Shown here piece after piece: positions 12,347 to 24,383 of a stretch of DNA of 64,000 nt (positions are counted from its first letter, which is position 1; the number at the start of each line of letters is the position of its first letter). A program made the position numbers and the translations under genes. Origin of the DNA: Strongylocentrotus droebachiensis (Eukaryota > Echinodermata > Echinoidea > Camarodonta > Strongylocentrotidae); assembly GCA_035222895.1 (NCBI GenBank), contig JAVYIG010000061.1:524501-588500 (forward strand), read 5' to 3'. The notes beneath the pieces are model-generated. The model had not been told where the DNA came from and searched no databases. It saw only the letters and a program-made list of their open reading frames with translations.

Positions 12347-13035
12347 TAACTTTCAACAAGAAAACAAAGAAATATAATATTATATTGTACTTATGATCCC
12401 CGCTTGGTAAATTAACCTTAAATATACCCCTAGCAAAATAAATGAGACCTGTTGTAAGAGTTTTGAGATGTGTTCGACAGGTTATTTTGAGCGATTGAGA
12501 AAGATGTTTGAATAAAAGTCTGCCACAAATCTGTTGTCGATATTTTCTTTGGAAGTTGGCATTGGGTCGCTCAAATGATGGGTGAATACCGTGCGTGGTT
12601 GACGGTGATTAGTGACAGGTTGATTGGGGTTAGGGGTAAGCAGACGCCATGATTGAAAAGGAGATGGGAGGCAAACGAAGTTACATTGGACTCGTGAATG
12701 TAAGCCACGATTTGGCATTGCGATTAGCAAACAAATCTCCGCAATCAACTCTCCCCATGCCATGAAAAAAAAAAATCATCGTCCTTCGACTGAACATGAG
12801 TGAATGATACGGCACCCAAAGCGGTGAGAAAGAGAAGCGCATACACCTGCCCGTGCACTCTCAATTGTCAACGATGAAGAAAAGACCCCCAATTCCTGCC
12901 AATCTATATTTGTACATATCACAAAGGAAAATCGTCTGGGTTCTGCCATTTAGAAGCAAATGTAATTAAAGCAATTTAATGGTTCTCTATTGATGTGTAG
13001 CGCTCAATTTGAGCCAATGGGAGACATGGCGTGAG
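12347..13035. other. Unassigned non-coding sequence
   Basis: No gene is recognised. A 93-codon minus-strand frame at 12,482-12,763 has no domain and is not called. Confidence 0.4.
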
Positions 13036-13039
13036 CCGC

Positions 13040-14060
13040 TAGCACGTATGGCAAGAGAGCCTAACAAGTGCCGAGGAGGTTCTAAGCTCGTGCCCTCTTA
13101 GCATTGTCGCTCCTGCCAGTTATTATTTATACGTTTTAAAATGCCCCATTTCGCCATGCCAGCTGTTTTAAGTCATTTATTACGGAGAGACAATAGGCCA
13201 GGAGTTTGGGAGTACGCCCAAGCTTGGCCGAAGCAGCATGTTTGTCGATCACTACTCGGTGCCGATGTCGAAGGCAGCTGCATATGAGTAGGCATTGGAC
13301 GAGGGAAGCTGCTGCCGCGCGAGGGAGAAAATAAAGACTCCCCCAATCGTAGTAATATGTCACTTTGTCTTTCGTTTTGAAAAGATGAAAAGCTTGGGCC
13401 ACGTGCGAACCGAGGCAGCGCGGAGCAGTTGGCGTAATACAGCGCGTTGGGCCGAGAGTTTTGACATCAGACGAAGGAGAAGGCTTGCAAACACTCGGCT
13501 CTCTTCCCCAGTCGCTCAGGCTTTGGTTTTGCCATGCTCCCCCTTCCAAGCACGCCAGACGGCCTCATCTTGAACTCTCCACACGCTCCCACCTTCCAGC
13601 GATCATTTGCGACGAGTCTAAGAACCCGTACGCGACTCGAACGCAATTCGAGTTGAGGAAGCGCCCGGAGCTCTCCGCGTTCTTTTCGCGTTGTCAAGCC
13701 ATCTATCCCCTTGACTAAAAGGGGCGTGTCACTCAGATACAGGCACTCTCCCCTCTCCCTTTTCTTAAAACAACCCCTATATCACATATACCAATAAACC
13801 CCACCAAAACCCACGCGTCTACAACGCGCAAATCCTATGCACGACTACGCGGCGAGTTTGGCCAAAACTTTTCCCTCGCTCGGCCTACGATTGGCTCAAA
13901 AGTTTGGGCTTTCGAAACTAGCGCCAATGGAGGCTCGCGCAGTCGCACCGAAGGCTGACGATGCCTCTCACAATAGCTAACATAGGTCCAAGGCTTTTGT
14001 TAGCCGTCGTGCCGCGGAACCCAACTACGACGAACGGGCTATAATAAAATTCTCCCTTCG
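13040..14060. promoter_or_regulatory. CpG-rich region, possible promoter
   Basis: Markedly richer in G+C and CpG than its surroundings over about 1 kb. It contains a CCAAT-type motif (GATTGGCT near 13,890) and a GC-box-like GGGGCGTGTC near 13,721. Overlapping open frames on both strands are expected from the composition and show no domains. Possibly an unmethylated promoter island of a gene whose exons are not recognised here. Inference only. Confidence 0.3.
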
Positions 14061-15535
14061 CCTTTTCAACTTCTTGGAATTTTTTTTAACGACTCGCAAG
14101 AAGGGTCTTTTTATTCCTCTTGCTTTCACGCCCGACTGCAATGCATGGATTGATTGAAAATGATGTCGATGTATTCACTTTGCATGGTATTACTACATAA
14201 GCCAAAGGCCATCCAAGCTGAATTAATGTTCATATTGCTTTTCACCCGAGGATAGACGCATAAATGACACATATGAAAGTGGATATATTTGATGTCTATC
14301 ATTTTATTTCGTACTTTAATTGAAAAAAGAAAGAAAGAAGACATTTTGGATGAATATCACAGCGCAGAACTTCGCCTCGTCTCATATTGATTATCGCTGT
14401 AGAGCTATGACTACATGAACATCCGCTTGCTTGTGAATGGGAGAAGATAAGGCAGAGATTCGCATGTCATCGCCTGGGGCAAAAATGTCATTTCCCCCTT
14501 TGTAATGAAGCTTAATCAATAACGTTTCATAGATATTTAGCGCGTACTTTTTTCTTTGAAATATATAGTTCTTTCCCCTCTCCAATTTCACCATATTTTG
14601 ATAATTCGTATGGATTTATTATGGGTATCCACATTCTCGTAAAGTCCATACGAGCGTCTCTTTCCAATTCATCATTCTAAATAAGTCAGGAAACTGTTTA
14701 GCATGTAACATATGGTTACATGCTTAAATTGACCTCAAATGTTTCTTACAAGTTTCTGGAACATACCAAATTGATTTTCTACTGAAAGTCGAACACCATT
14801 TAAAGTGCACAACGCGCCTGTTTAACCCGAGCCGACTCTGTTAACCCTTTCATATTTATAATAAAAAATGCATTATAACACCGCGTTGTTGCGTTCTCGC
14901 CCTTTGCCACGGGTCATTTTCGTTTATTGCTGATGACCAATCTAACACAGAATAATGGAGAAATTAATCCAACAAAGATGGAGGGCTTCCCGAAATAAAA
15001 CTCGTCCAGACAAATAATCATTCCTGTCACCCCTCGATCCTGCCATCGCTTCTCTGATATTGGACCCATCAATTACGTTAAGCCCCTCTCTCCCCTTCTC
15101 TATTCTCGCTCCTCATTGCCTTTATCTTCAAACAACCTCGCTATTTCATCCATCTAAACTTTCAAAGCCTACGACACGTCTGCGAAACATACAATTCTCT
15201 TTTTATGCACTAAACCGACCTTTTGGGAATTTAAAGCAAATACATATGACGCTTTTTATAAAAGGGTGTTATAGTTTATGCTGATTTTCGTGTGTGTATA
15301 TCCGATTCTATACGCACCGAAGAACGCCGTGTATGACTTTTCATTGTTATGGTTCAAAAGTCAACTTTTCGCGCTTTGAACGGTAGGGGTCGCTGCGACA
15401 AAACAATTGTTCCGTGGAATATGACTGTCGTACGTAATATCATAAATCGCTCAAATTTGGTCCTACCGACCTGGAAGTAATAATAGGTACTGAATAAGCC
15501 TACCTCGCTCTGTTTGTACAATATTTGTTTCAGTT
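14061..15535. other. Unassigned non-coding sequence
   Basis: AT-rich sequence with no supported exon, RNA gene or repeat family. Confidence 0.4.
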
Positions 15536-15990
15536 GTGGGGGGGGGGGGGGCCGAGATTTGTCACGTTATTGAAAGGCGATAATCGGTATCGTGGCTGGT
15601 GCTTATTATTTATATGAGTTTTGCCGTAGACATACCAAATAAATATGGGGACAGAGAAAGGAAAATTACGAAAAATAAATAAATATTGGAAAAAAGAGAG
15701 AGAGAGATAGGTGAGGAGGTAGAGAGAGAGAGAGAGAGGGGGGTAGATGGAAGAGGTAGAGAGAGAGAGAGAGAGAGGAGGCAGGGGCATGGGATAAGGG
15801 AGAAAGGTAGAGATAGAGACAGAAGTAGAAATACAGGGAGAAACAAATAGAGGGTAGAATGGATGAAAGAGATAGACGGATTCATAGAGAATAAAAATGG
15901 ACGGATAAACTGAGATAAATACAGGCAGAGAAAAATGCAGAAATAGACAGATTTACAGATAGAGAAAATGAGAAAGGGAGATGCAGAGAC
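15536..15990. repeat. Poly-G tract and GA-rich repeats
   Basis: A G tract of roughly a dozen bases starts near 15,538. GA arrays at about 15,693-15,785 and looser AGA-rich sequence follow. The Leu/Ser-rich minus-strand frames here are artefacts. Confidence 0.88.
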
Positions 15991-17100
15991 AATTATGCCA
16001 TAAATGCATTTAACGTTTCGGAATAAACAACCGCTGTATTTTTCTCTGTTTCAGTATTTTTTGACAACATTTACATGACAACCCTTTTTCTCTCTCTCTC
16101 CCCCTTTATATCTCTAAATTTCTCTTTAAGCCGTATTGTGTCTCTCCTTCTTCCGTATACTAAATATGTAGCTTAATTTTATGAACCTCCACGCAACAAG
16201 TTTAATCTGTATGTAGATTCTCTTTTCATACGCGAATTCTAGAGCATTATTTGATGTCTATAATTACTATGATTCAGGATTATTTACTTTTATTTACTTG
16301 ACAAAATGTTCATTCTTTGTAAAAATGTATTATAAAATCAACTGCAATATATGCAGTATGAATAATCTTAATCATATACATCTTGTGATCTGTATAAGTT
16401 GCGTTCTCAAACTATCCACATACCATGTTTTGAGGAAGCGCATAAACAATTTTGAATGAATTTTTGAGTTTTTGGAAATGCTTTGAGAAACAGTATATAC
16501 GTATAATGTTTCCTGTTTCTATAGGCCTCTGCTATGATCATTCCTAAACCATGAACCTACTCAGCGAAAAGTGTATCGGGCTTTCAATTAGACATGCTGA
16601 ATTTGCAGTACATAGGCCTATTACTAATTTGTATTCTGTATTTGTTTAAATCATCGAAATGATAAGTAGCGAATCACACTTGCTGAAAATAATCTAAATT
16701 GACAAGTAATGGGTAAACAGTTTAGGGTTTAGGGGACTACACAAACATGTGACATCAGAAATTTGATTTTTCAATTTAAAATGATTTGCCAACTACATTG
16801 ACTTTGAAAGGTATGAATATTTAGTGGATTTGTATTATGATATGATTTTATATCTATTTTGACTTGAGTTCATAATGTTTATGTACCTAGTGTTTTTATT
16901 ACTGTTTATTATGTTGAAAATGCAGCAATACTACTTATAATTTAAAAAGGGTGGGGGGCTCGTTTTTTTTAGAAATCTCTCAACATACGAGATAACAAAA
17001 TCAGTTTATCATATTTCCATTTCTCTTTTAGGGTCTAAAGATTGGAGGAAAGGCAAAAGAAGACAGGCATGGGGGTGAAAGTGCACATAAATAGAATATA
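15991..17100. other. Unassigned non-coding sequence
   Basis: AT-rich with a short CT run near 16,090. Nothing else is recognised. Confidence 0.4.
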
Positions 17101-17109
17101 AGATAATAT

Positions 17110-17116
17110 AAGAAAT

Positions 17117-17150
<34 letters not shown>

Positions 17151-17245
17151 AAGAGAAAGGAAGAGACAGCGACAGCGACAGAGACAAAGAGTTTGAGAGA
17201 AAGAAAAGGAGAGAGAGAGAGGAGAGAGGAGGGGGGGGGGGGTGG
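17110..17245. repeat. GA simple repeat and poly-G tract
   Basis: GA array at about 17,117-17,160, interrupted purines, another GA run and a G tract near 17,230-17,242. Confidence 0.88.
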
Positions 17246-17719
17246 GTGAAATAAAAAGATGTATTATATTGGTGAAATGTTAGACAGAGAAATCTATAAT
17301 AATAAGTAATACACAATATGATGTCAGGAAGACTCGGTAATTTTATACAGTTATTATCTGAGTACTACTCACGACATCATAACCAGTGGGAAAAGTAAAT
17401 GTTGGTACATAGCTTTGATTTTATCTCTATCTGAACTCGCGAGCAATGCTCTGGAAGTTGTGCTGCCCGCTACGTTAAGAGAGCGACGTAAACCAGGCAC
17501 AATCTGTCCATCATACACACTGATATTGTTAAATCAGAGACATGCCTTAGACTTAAGATTCTGTACTCTTTCTCTCTCTCTCTCGATTTTCTATCCATTT
17601 TCTACAAGCTCTCTCTCTTTTCATAGTGTTGTTTCATTTGTCCATTCGTTTGTCTAAACATTACATTTGATATTTGAAAGTGGAAACATTCGAAACTGAA
17701 AATGAATTTCCACTCCATC

Positions 17720-17872
17720 TTCTCATCCTCCTCATTTTCATCTTCTTCCTTCTCCTATACTCATTTCCCCCCTCCTCCTTTTCCTCCTCCTCTCCCTCCT
17801 AGTCCGCTTTCTGTTCCTCCCTCATCCCCTCCTCCACCTACAAACTCCTCCTCCACTTCGTCTTGTTCTTGT

Positions 17873-17907
<35 letters not shown>

Positions 17908-17934
17908 TTCTTTTTCTTCTCCTTCTCCTTCTTC

Positions 17935-17966
<32 letters not shown>

Positions 17967-18490
17967 CTTCTTCTTCTTCTTCTTCTTCTTCTTCTTCTTC
18001 TTCTTCTTCTTCATCCTCCTCCGCTTCTTCCCCCATCCCACTTAGCGGTCAAATATGCTTTAGGTATGAGTACGAGGACCCTCGAAACTACTACCCTGGA
18101 TAAAATCTTGTCGCAAGATGGCGTAATTCATTTTGTTACTTTTCCGAAAGAGGGTTTCGTTGTTTACTTCACAGCTACTCACTTCCTGTTGTCTTATCTG
18201 TCTGGCTGTCTCTTTCCAATACAGAGAGAGAGATAGAGAGAGAGAGAGAGAGGGAGAGAGAGAGAGAGAGAGAGAGGGTGCAAATCTGAACAGTTGTAAA
18301 AAAGCATATCCATAATTGATATGTTTTTAATTTCACGCTCTACATCCTTTTCTCCTTTTCTTTGGTGCGCTACATCGGAGAAAAGAAACTTTACAAAAAG
18401 AAGAGAAAAAGGTACAAGAAGAAGAAGAAGAGGAAGAAGAAGAAGAGGAAGAAGACGGGGAAGAGGAAGAAGAAGAAGAAGAAGAAGAAG

Positions 18491-18521
<31 letters not shown>

Positions 18522-18525
18522 GTAA
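17720..18525. repeat. TTC array and inverted GAA array
   Basis: A pyrimidine block becomes a near-perfect TTC array at about 17,870-18,012. After about 400 bp, which includes a GA array at 18,222-18,275, a GAA-rich array runs at about 18,405-18,522. The two triplet arrays are reverse complements of each other, so the region can form a long hairpin, and each tract can form triplex DNA. Ser, Phe, Glu and Arg open frames here are artefacts. Confidence 0.9.
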
Positions 18526-18832
18526 AGAAAAGAAATAGGCCTACAATAACTAAAATAAAGTAGAAATTGACTATTTTGGAGTCTTCAAACTAGCTCTAAC
18601 ATTTTATCCTAATGACTTGTCCCTGAGTAGCCGGCAGTTAATTATTATTTGTAAAAGCGAGCGAGAGTGATAATAATTTTCAGCCGTCATATGCTGGCGC
18701 TCTTTCGTTTGCAACCATAGAGTCCCAACCAAACCCTCTCCCCCGAATTAAATCATGAATAGTGGCCAAACCTACCTGTCAGGTTCTGCTTTCGACCTCT
18801 CTTCTCCCTTTCTTTGACGGGAATTAAGAAGC

Positions 18833-19043
18833 ACCCGGCCGCGCCATACCAAAAGACGTTTAAAGTTGGGAGTTGTTGCTACCTTGTTTGGCATTCAACA
18901 ATAAGGGATATAGCAACGTCGATCTGGCGCTGCTCAGTGGCTGCCGGGCTCACGATCAATTGGGCAAAAAGAATTTCTGTTTCGGTTTAATAAAATTTGG
19001 ACTGGACTATTAGGCTATTATTATTATTATTATTATTATTATT
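18833..19043 (+). mobile_element. tRNA-derived SINE, 5'-truncated copy
   Basis: From CCCGGCCGCG onward this matches, in the opposite orientation, the body of the SINE at 23,798-24,058: CCATACCAAAAGACG, then TCTGGCGCTGCTCAGTGGCT, then GGTTTAATAAAATTTGGA. It ends in an ATT array. The tRNA-like head is missing, as is usual for 5'-truncated retroposed copies. Confidence 0.85.
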
Positions 19044-20035
19044 GTTTGTATAAGAACTGTCATACGTATGAAACATGAAGTAACACTTGACCTTGTGCTA
19101 TATCGTTATTCATTAAACTGCATGTATAAAGGATGTCACCCTGAACAAAAATAAACCCCTTAGTTTACGTTTTTATATATATTTTTCTTATATCTTAGAA
19201 TATAACTCAAAGAGAAAAGCTTGTAAACCCGAAACAAATCTCGAAATGCAATTCATCATTCAAGTTATTATTAGCAGTTTTATAATTATTGCTTTTGTCT
19301 ATTTAGTTTCGTTTAAAATCCGATGGCTATGGAAAAGAGAGTTCACGTCCCGAAAATATATACAAGTAGATGATGCATACGAATGAGCTCATTAACGATC
19401 TATTCGTGTTAAGGCTGTATTTTGCTCTTGTTCGTAATGTAATGAACCAGAGCAAAATAACAGTTATTTATTCGGATGGTCATATCTCAGCCAATACTTT
19501 ACATATTTAATTGTTTTTCGACGTTTGGACATTATTTGTAATGCTCTTTCGGAAAATGAAGTTCAGATTGAAAAATTCAAAAAAAAAAGAAGAATATTTG
19601 TACGATATCACATACTCGGTACTCTATTGCACGCTTTATCATGACCCCCCCCCCCAGTAGAATAGTCTCAGTAAATGAATCGCACGTGACCGAGTTGAAC
19701 AATCATTCTAGCAGTAATTTGTATGAAGAAAAAAAGTACAAAGTTGTCACTTTGTAGAAGAAAATGTTGATCATATTTATTTTCTAAAAAAATAATGTCC
19801 AGAATGTATTAACACGAGTGTACTTGATAAATCTGGTTTCATTAATGACAAATATCGTTTGGGAAAAGAGGTCATCTGATTGTTCTCAAGGAATTAATAT
19901 ATTTATACATATACATGTATATATCTATATGTTTATACAAAAAAAATAGTTATTCATTTATTTTATTAGTCATTTCTTTATTTATCATTCATTTATTTTA
20001 TTTATTCTTTCCTATTTTTTGTAATTAACAGTAGT
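19044..20035. other. Unassigned non-coding sequence
   Basis: AT-rich with a C run near 19,646. No gene or repeat family is recognised. Confidence 0.4.
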
Positions 20036-20195
20036 CCCCTGTTTAGATGTTATTAGGAATCAATTGGGAACCACCAATAATTGTTATCACTATTCATTTT
20101 TATTATCACCATTGTATTGTTTGAACAGATGTCAAAAATATGTTGTCAAATTGAATGGAAGAAAATAAATGTTTATTTGAATTGAATTGAATTGT
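20036..20195 (+). mobile_element. Probable LINE 3'-end fragment
   Basis: Ends AATAAATGTTTATTTGAATT followed by a short TGAAT-type tandem tail. This resembles the AATAAATGTGAATTTGAATT tail of the LINE fragment at 42,667. No reverse-transcriptase frame is present, so only the 3' tail style supports the call. Confidence 0.35.
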
Positions 20196-20364
20196 CATTA
20201 GTTTTTTTAAATAAAAGAAATAGCCTAACTGGAAGGTAAAATGATAAGAATACACATGCAACCTGTGCGATGTTGGTCAAATGAAAATTAGAGAGAGAGA
20301 AAAGAAAAGAGAATGAGAGTTAGAGGGCGTATAGCTTCGTATCACTGGATATTGCATTCTCACT

Positions 20365-20377
20365 TCTCTCCGAGCCC

Positions 20378-20428
<51 letters not shown>

Positions 20429-20690
20429 TAGACTGCGAGAATAAAATTGCCTATGTATTACAGCGTTATCGCACCGTCCTCCCCCTACCCTCCGGCGACT
20501 AAACTACGCACGAGCCGTGGCGCGTGCCAGCCCCTTTTCTTTTCCGCCGCATCAATGGAAAGGAAAACCCAGTCGCGTGCCGTCAACGAGAGGGCACCGT
20601 TTAACCATGGTTTAACACGCAGTGCGTGCTTAGTCTGCGCACAAAGACCCTATTTAGTCATAGTCATCAATGTCTAAGGCGGTGATAGTG
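20365..20690. repeat. GA array beside a CpG-rich patch
   Basis: A GA array at about 20,377-20,424 is followed by about 200 bp of higher GC content with several CpG sites (20,455-20,650). The CpG patch could be regulatory, but no motif decides it. Confidence 0.55.
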
Positions 20691-21440
20691 CAAAAAAAGA
20701 GTATGCGACCGGTGAGACTATGCAAACGTTGGGATTGGGTGCACACCATATGTTTGCTGCTTGCAGTCAGGGCCTTATAGAGCTACGTTTGGTTCAAGCC
20801 TTTATGAAAATGTGTTAAAATGTTGAAAAGAGTCTGCATATGTAGACTAATACGTGCCCGCCTCTTGATGTGGCGGAGCGCAATGTACTCTTTTGAACAG
20901 GTGGTGGTAGATCATTTCGATTTAAATATTGTGTTATTGTAGTTATCATTATCAGTCTATTTGCCTTTATTCTGAAATTATTACGTGCGTATATTCTCAA
21001 ATAGAAAGGGGAGGGGTTGTTAAGAAAACTGCGATTTTTAATTGCATTAACGGCTTGTTCTGGTATTTCTCGGTAAACCGCCGAAAGAAAAAAAAATAAA
21101 AACCCGCTTTTTTCTTCTTCTTTTTTAATGAATGGCAAGATTAAATAATGCGGGGTATTATTATACCAGTATTAGTTGGAGAGACAATAGTTCAGATTCG
21201 GAGCTTATTTCCAAGTCATCTCAGTCAGCAGCAATCTGTATATAGATGTAATTGGGATTTTTTTTTAAATAAAGAAACTGAATTGTCAAATTTTAGAAAA
21301 ATCAGTGATTTGTTTGTTTGGTCGTATGTTTGTTGGCGGTTGTTGTATATTTTGTTCTGTTTATTTATTTTCTCATCTTCAAGTATAAGTAGAGTGATAT
21401 TGGTTCACGCTTTGGCTTCGCCGTATCTATCTGAATCCTT
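20691..21440. other. Unassigned non-coding sequence
   Basis: AT-rich, with short chance open frames on both strands. Nothing is recognised. Confidence 0.4.
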
Positions 21441-21444
21441 TATC

Positions 21445-21652
21445 CCATCGCAGCACTAATGTCCTTTGGCAAGACGTTAATCTACATTTGCCACTCTCCA
21501 CCCAGGTGTAAATGGGTACCTGATATGCTTGAGCGCTAGTTACTTTGGCAGCTCGGCTACGACCAGGGTAATATGTGTAAAGCGCCATGAGCGTCAGAAC
21601 CTGGCGGATACCGGCGCTATATAAATAACCATATTATTTATTATTTATTATG
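21445..21652 (+). mobile_element. SINE-like retroposon 3' half
   Basis: The body contains GCAAGACGTTAATCTACATT, CACCCAGGTGTAAATGGGTA and AAAGCGCCATGAGCG, and ends GGCGCTATATAAATAACC followed by an AT-rich ATTTATT tail. This layout, with a tail ending in GCGCTATATAA, is familiar from SINE/LINE 3' ends in marine invertebrates (recollection, not a search). The tRNA head is not visible. A decayed piece of the same style lies at 27,556-27,612 on the minus strand. Confidence 0.6.
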
Positions 21653-22044
21653 TGTGTTTCTTCAATCATATTTCAATCTTGAGATTAAGTTCATATACGT
21701 GTACATGTAGGCCTAGGTACTATACTCCATAGAACACAGAATGCCTTTTGAAAAAGCGATGAATTGGTAGGAATACATATTCCTTAATGTAAATGACTCA
21801 ACTAGTTGATGTGATGTACATCTCCTTCTGTACAAGTTAGCCCTAGGTAAACTTACATATTAGGTAGACATTTTCATACACGACAATTTACTGACTGTCA
21901 TTAAAACAATTCTGATTTCTAAAACATAAAGAAAGCGTGATAAATTGATCTATGATCGTACATTTAGGCCAATGGACAAATGCTATACTACTCACTTATA
22001 ATTATCTCACCCTGCATAATTATCTAAATTAGTCCTTTGCTCAA

Positions 22045-22255
22045 ATCCTCCCATCCTCTCGCGCTCTCCCTCTCTCTTTCCCCATCTCTCTCTCTTTCTA
22101 TGTCCCTTCATCTCCTCACTCTCTCTCTCCCCCTGTCTCTCTGCCTCTCTGCCTCTCTGTCTCTGTGTCTGTCCTTCTGTCTATCTGTCTATCCATCTCG
22201 CTGTGTGTCTCTGTCTCTTCGTCTGCATATATCTCTCTCACTCTACCCCCTGTGT
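22045..22255. repeat. CT-rich simple repeat
   Basis: CTCT and CTGT runs on the plus strand. The Leu/Ser open frame is an artefact. Confidence 0.88.
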
Positions 22256-22344
22256 TCTAAAGTGTCATTGCAGTCACTAAATTTGAATTCAAAACAAATG
22301 TTTTATAGTATTCGGCAATAATGGTCATAAGCTGACTGACTTGC

Positions 22345-22883
22345 TTAAAGGTACTATGTCCCATTTGCAGGCCAAAAAAATGAAAATGTTAAATTCCAAC
22401 TGCATTTGAAAGATAATACTAATTTAGAACTTCCCTAAAAAAGGTGGGGCTTGAAAATGTCTTCAAGTGGGAAAATAACGACTATTAGTTGTCAAATCGA
22501 ATTTAGGGCTATATAGCCCAAAAGTAATAGTCTTGATTTTCAGACAATTGTACCGAATGGTCATACGTTTTATGCTGCGCAAAGATTCAATCAGTTTAAT
22601 CTTGGCCATCACAAGAAGTGGGTTATTGATGTAGACAAATGCTCATGTACCCTTTACAACTCTTTTCATGTATGTTATTACCAAAGAAGAAAAAAGCCAG
22701 TCAGTCACTCAATAGTGTCTGACAGTGAAGTCTAGCAAGTAAACGGGTTTCCTTGCATAATTTGAATATGAGGACACTGCTAACGTTTACATTCCACAGA
22801 TAGGACATACATGACATATTCATAATTCCTGCAAAGTTCTACAGAATTTGAGGTTGGCTGCAAAAGGGACATAGTACCTTTAA
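22345..22883. mobile_element. TTAA-flanked TIR element, family A, copy 1
   Basis: TTAA at 22,345-22,348 and 22,880-22,883 flanks 531 bp that begins AGGTACTATGTCCCATTTGC and ends with the complement (GGGACATAGTACCT). Further copies are at 45,036-45,564 and 56,344-56,786. There is no coding frame. TTAA duplication suggests mobilisation by a piggyBac-type transposase (family knowledge; the source element is not in the window). Confidence 0.88.
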
Positions 22884-23199
22884 AGTAAACAACAACAACA
22901 ACAGCTGTTTCACATAACTGATTCCAATAATTGTAATTGCAGGAATATTGATAATCCGCCAGAAAATGTACGAATTAGCAAATGATAGGTTTTCATAAGA
23001 TATGTCGCAAAATATGGAATAGTTCGAAATGGATACAATCACTATTTATAGACATTTCATTGAATTGCCGTTCTTTTTGTTTCAGGCATTAAACATAATA
23101 TTTGCCCCAATAATAAATGTGTCAGCTGCCCGCGAGATGGCCATAAAAGCTATGTATTTATATATACCAAAAGCCATTAATGCCTTCAAAAAAAGACAT

Positions 23200-23487
23200 G
23201 GGGGCGTTTCACAAATACTATGATCGTCTTAAGTTGGACTTGAACTACGGCAGGCCATTCATTCCACTGGTTGCTATCACCGTTTGTCTCACAAAGGACG
23301 TCACAAATCTACAGATTCACATTTTTGTATAGCTTATTATAGAAGGGAAAAACATTATCTAATTATCATAATTCTTCAGGTTTTTTCCTCTAATTTACAT
23401 CTGGTTCAAGACTTTCTAAGGGCATAAATCGCCTGCCATAATTTCAGTCCTACTTAAGTCGACCTTAGTCTTTGTGAAACACCCTCT
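23200..23487. mobile_element. TIR element with GTTTCACAAA termini, about 285 bp
   Basis: The left end GGGGCGTTTCACAAATACTA and the right end, read in reverse as GGGTGTTTCACAAAGACTAA, continue as imperfect inverted repeats of about 55 bp. The termini resemble those of the element at 30,938-31,249, so the two probably belong to one superfamily. No coding capacity is seen. Confidence 0.78.
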
Positions 23488-23797
23488 TGTTTTAACTTTT
23501 AGTCATCAAATGGAACATTTGCCCCATTGGAGAATACAATGAAAGAGCAATCGCTAATTGAGTGATACAATTTGTAGTCTCGATCATCAAATAATGCACA
23601 ATTAATGGTCCTACAATCATCAGCAACTATCAACAATTGTGATTTATTTTTAGATGAGAAGTCTACAATGAACGCTGTCACCCCTGTGAGATACATTGTC
23701 TACCAACAAGAAAGAATATCAAGATGTTGTCCTAGTCACCAATTTTTCTATTTTGATAATATCTTGTTTTCGTTATTTGATTCATTTGATTTCTTCT

Positions 23798-24058
23798 TAA
23801 TAATAATAATAATAATAATAATAATAGCCTAATAGTCCACTCCAAATTTTATTAAACCGAAACGGAAATTCTTTTTGCCCAATTGATCGTGAGCCCGGCA
23901 GCCACTGAGCAGCGCCAGATCGACGTTGCTCTATCCCTTATTGTTGAACGCCAAACAAGGTAGCAACAACTCCCATCTTTTAACGTCTTTTGGTATGACG
24001 CGGCCGGGGTTCGAACCCACGACCTCCCGGTTGTGAGGCGGACGCTCTATTGACTGAC
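23798..24058 (-). mobile_element. tRNA-derived SINE, full-length copy
   Basis: Read on the minus strand, it starts with a tRNA-like head: AATAGAGCG after a decayed A box, CCTCACAACC in the anticodon region and a perfect B box GGGTTCGAACCCC (24,006-24,018). The body follows (ACCAAAAGACG, TGGCGCTGCTCAGTGG, GGTTTAATAAAATTTGGA), then an ATT tail at 23,798-23,826. The head would supply internal RNA polymerase III promoter boxes. A truncated sister copy lies at 18,833-19,043. Confidence 0.9.
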
Positions 24059-24227
24059 TTCGCATTGGAGGATAACATGAATGCAATGAGTGACACTAAT
24101 CAGTTATAACATTGACTTTTGAAGACCTCAACGTTTTCAACGAAGCTACTTTTAGAAATCGAGAGACCCGTTTCATATTGTACGTTAGTCAATAGAAGCA
24201 TTTGGATGACATGTTCAAGCAATAGGG

Positions 24228-24360
24228 GCATTCACACTTACAGAAAAAAAAGTAAGATTTTTGCATCGCGACCGTTCATACAGTGTACATATCAATTTAG
24301 TGCGAATTGGATCGCGATGCAAAGATTTTGATTTTGGTTGGCGACCATTCACACAGAGGG
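24228..24360. repeat. Short hairpin at the outer edge of the palindrome
   Basis: TTTGCATCGCGA (about 24,260-24,271) pairs with TCGCGATGCAAA (about 24,312-24,323). GCGACC followed by TTCA occurs twice in direct orientation (24,268 and 24,341). It lies immediately outside the left arm. Whether it is a small mobile element is unclear. Confidence 0.45.
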
Positions 24361-24383
24361 AGAATTCTCGCTCGAATTTGTGC

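Noticed and set aside
17702..18563. Poly-Ser, poly-Phe, poly-Glu and Arg-rich frames
   Set aside because: They are products of the TTC and GAA arrays.
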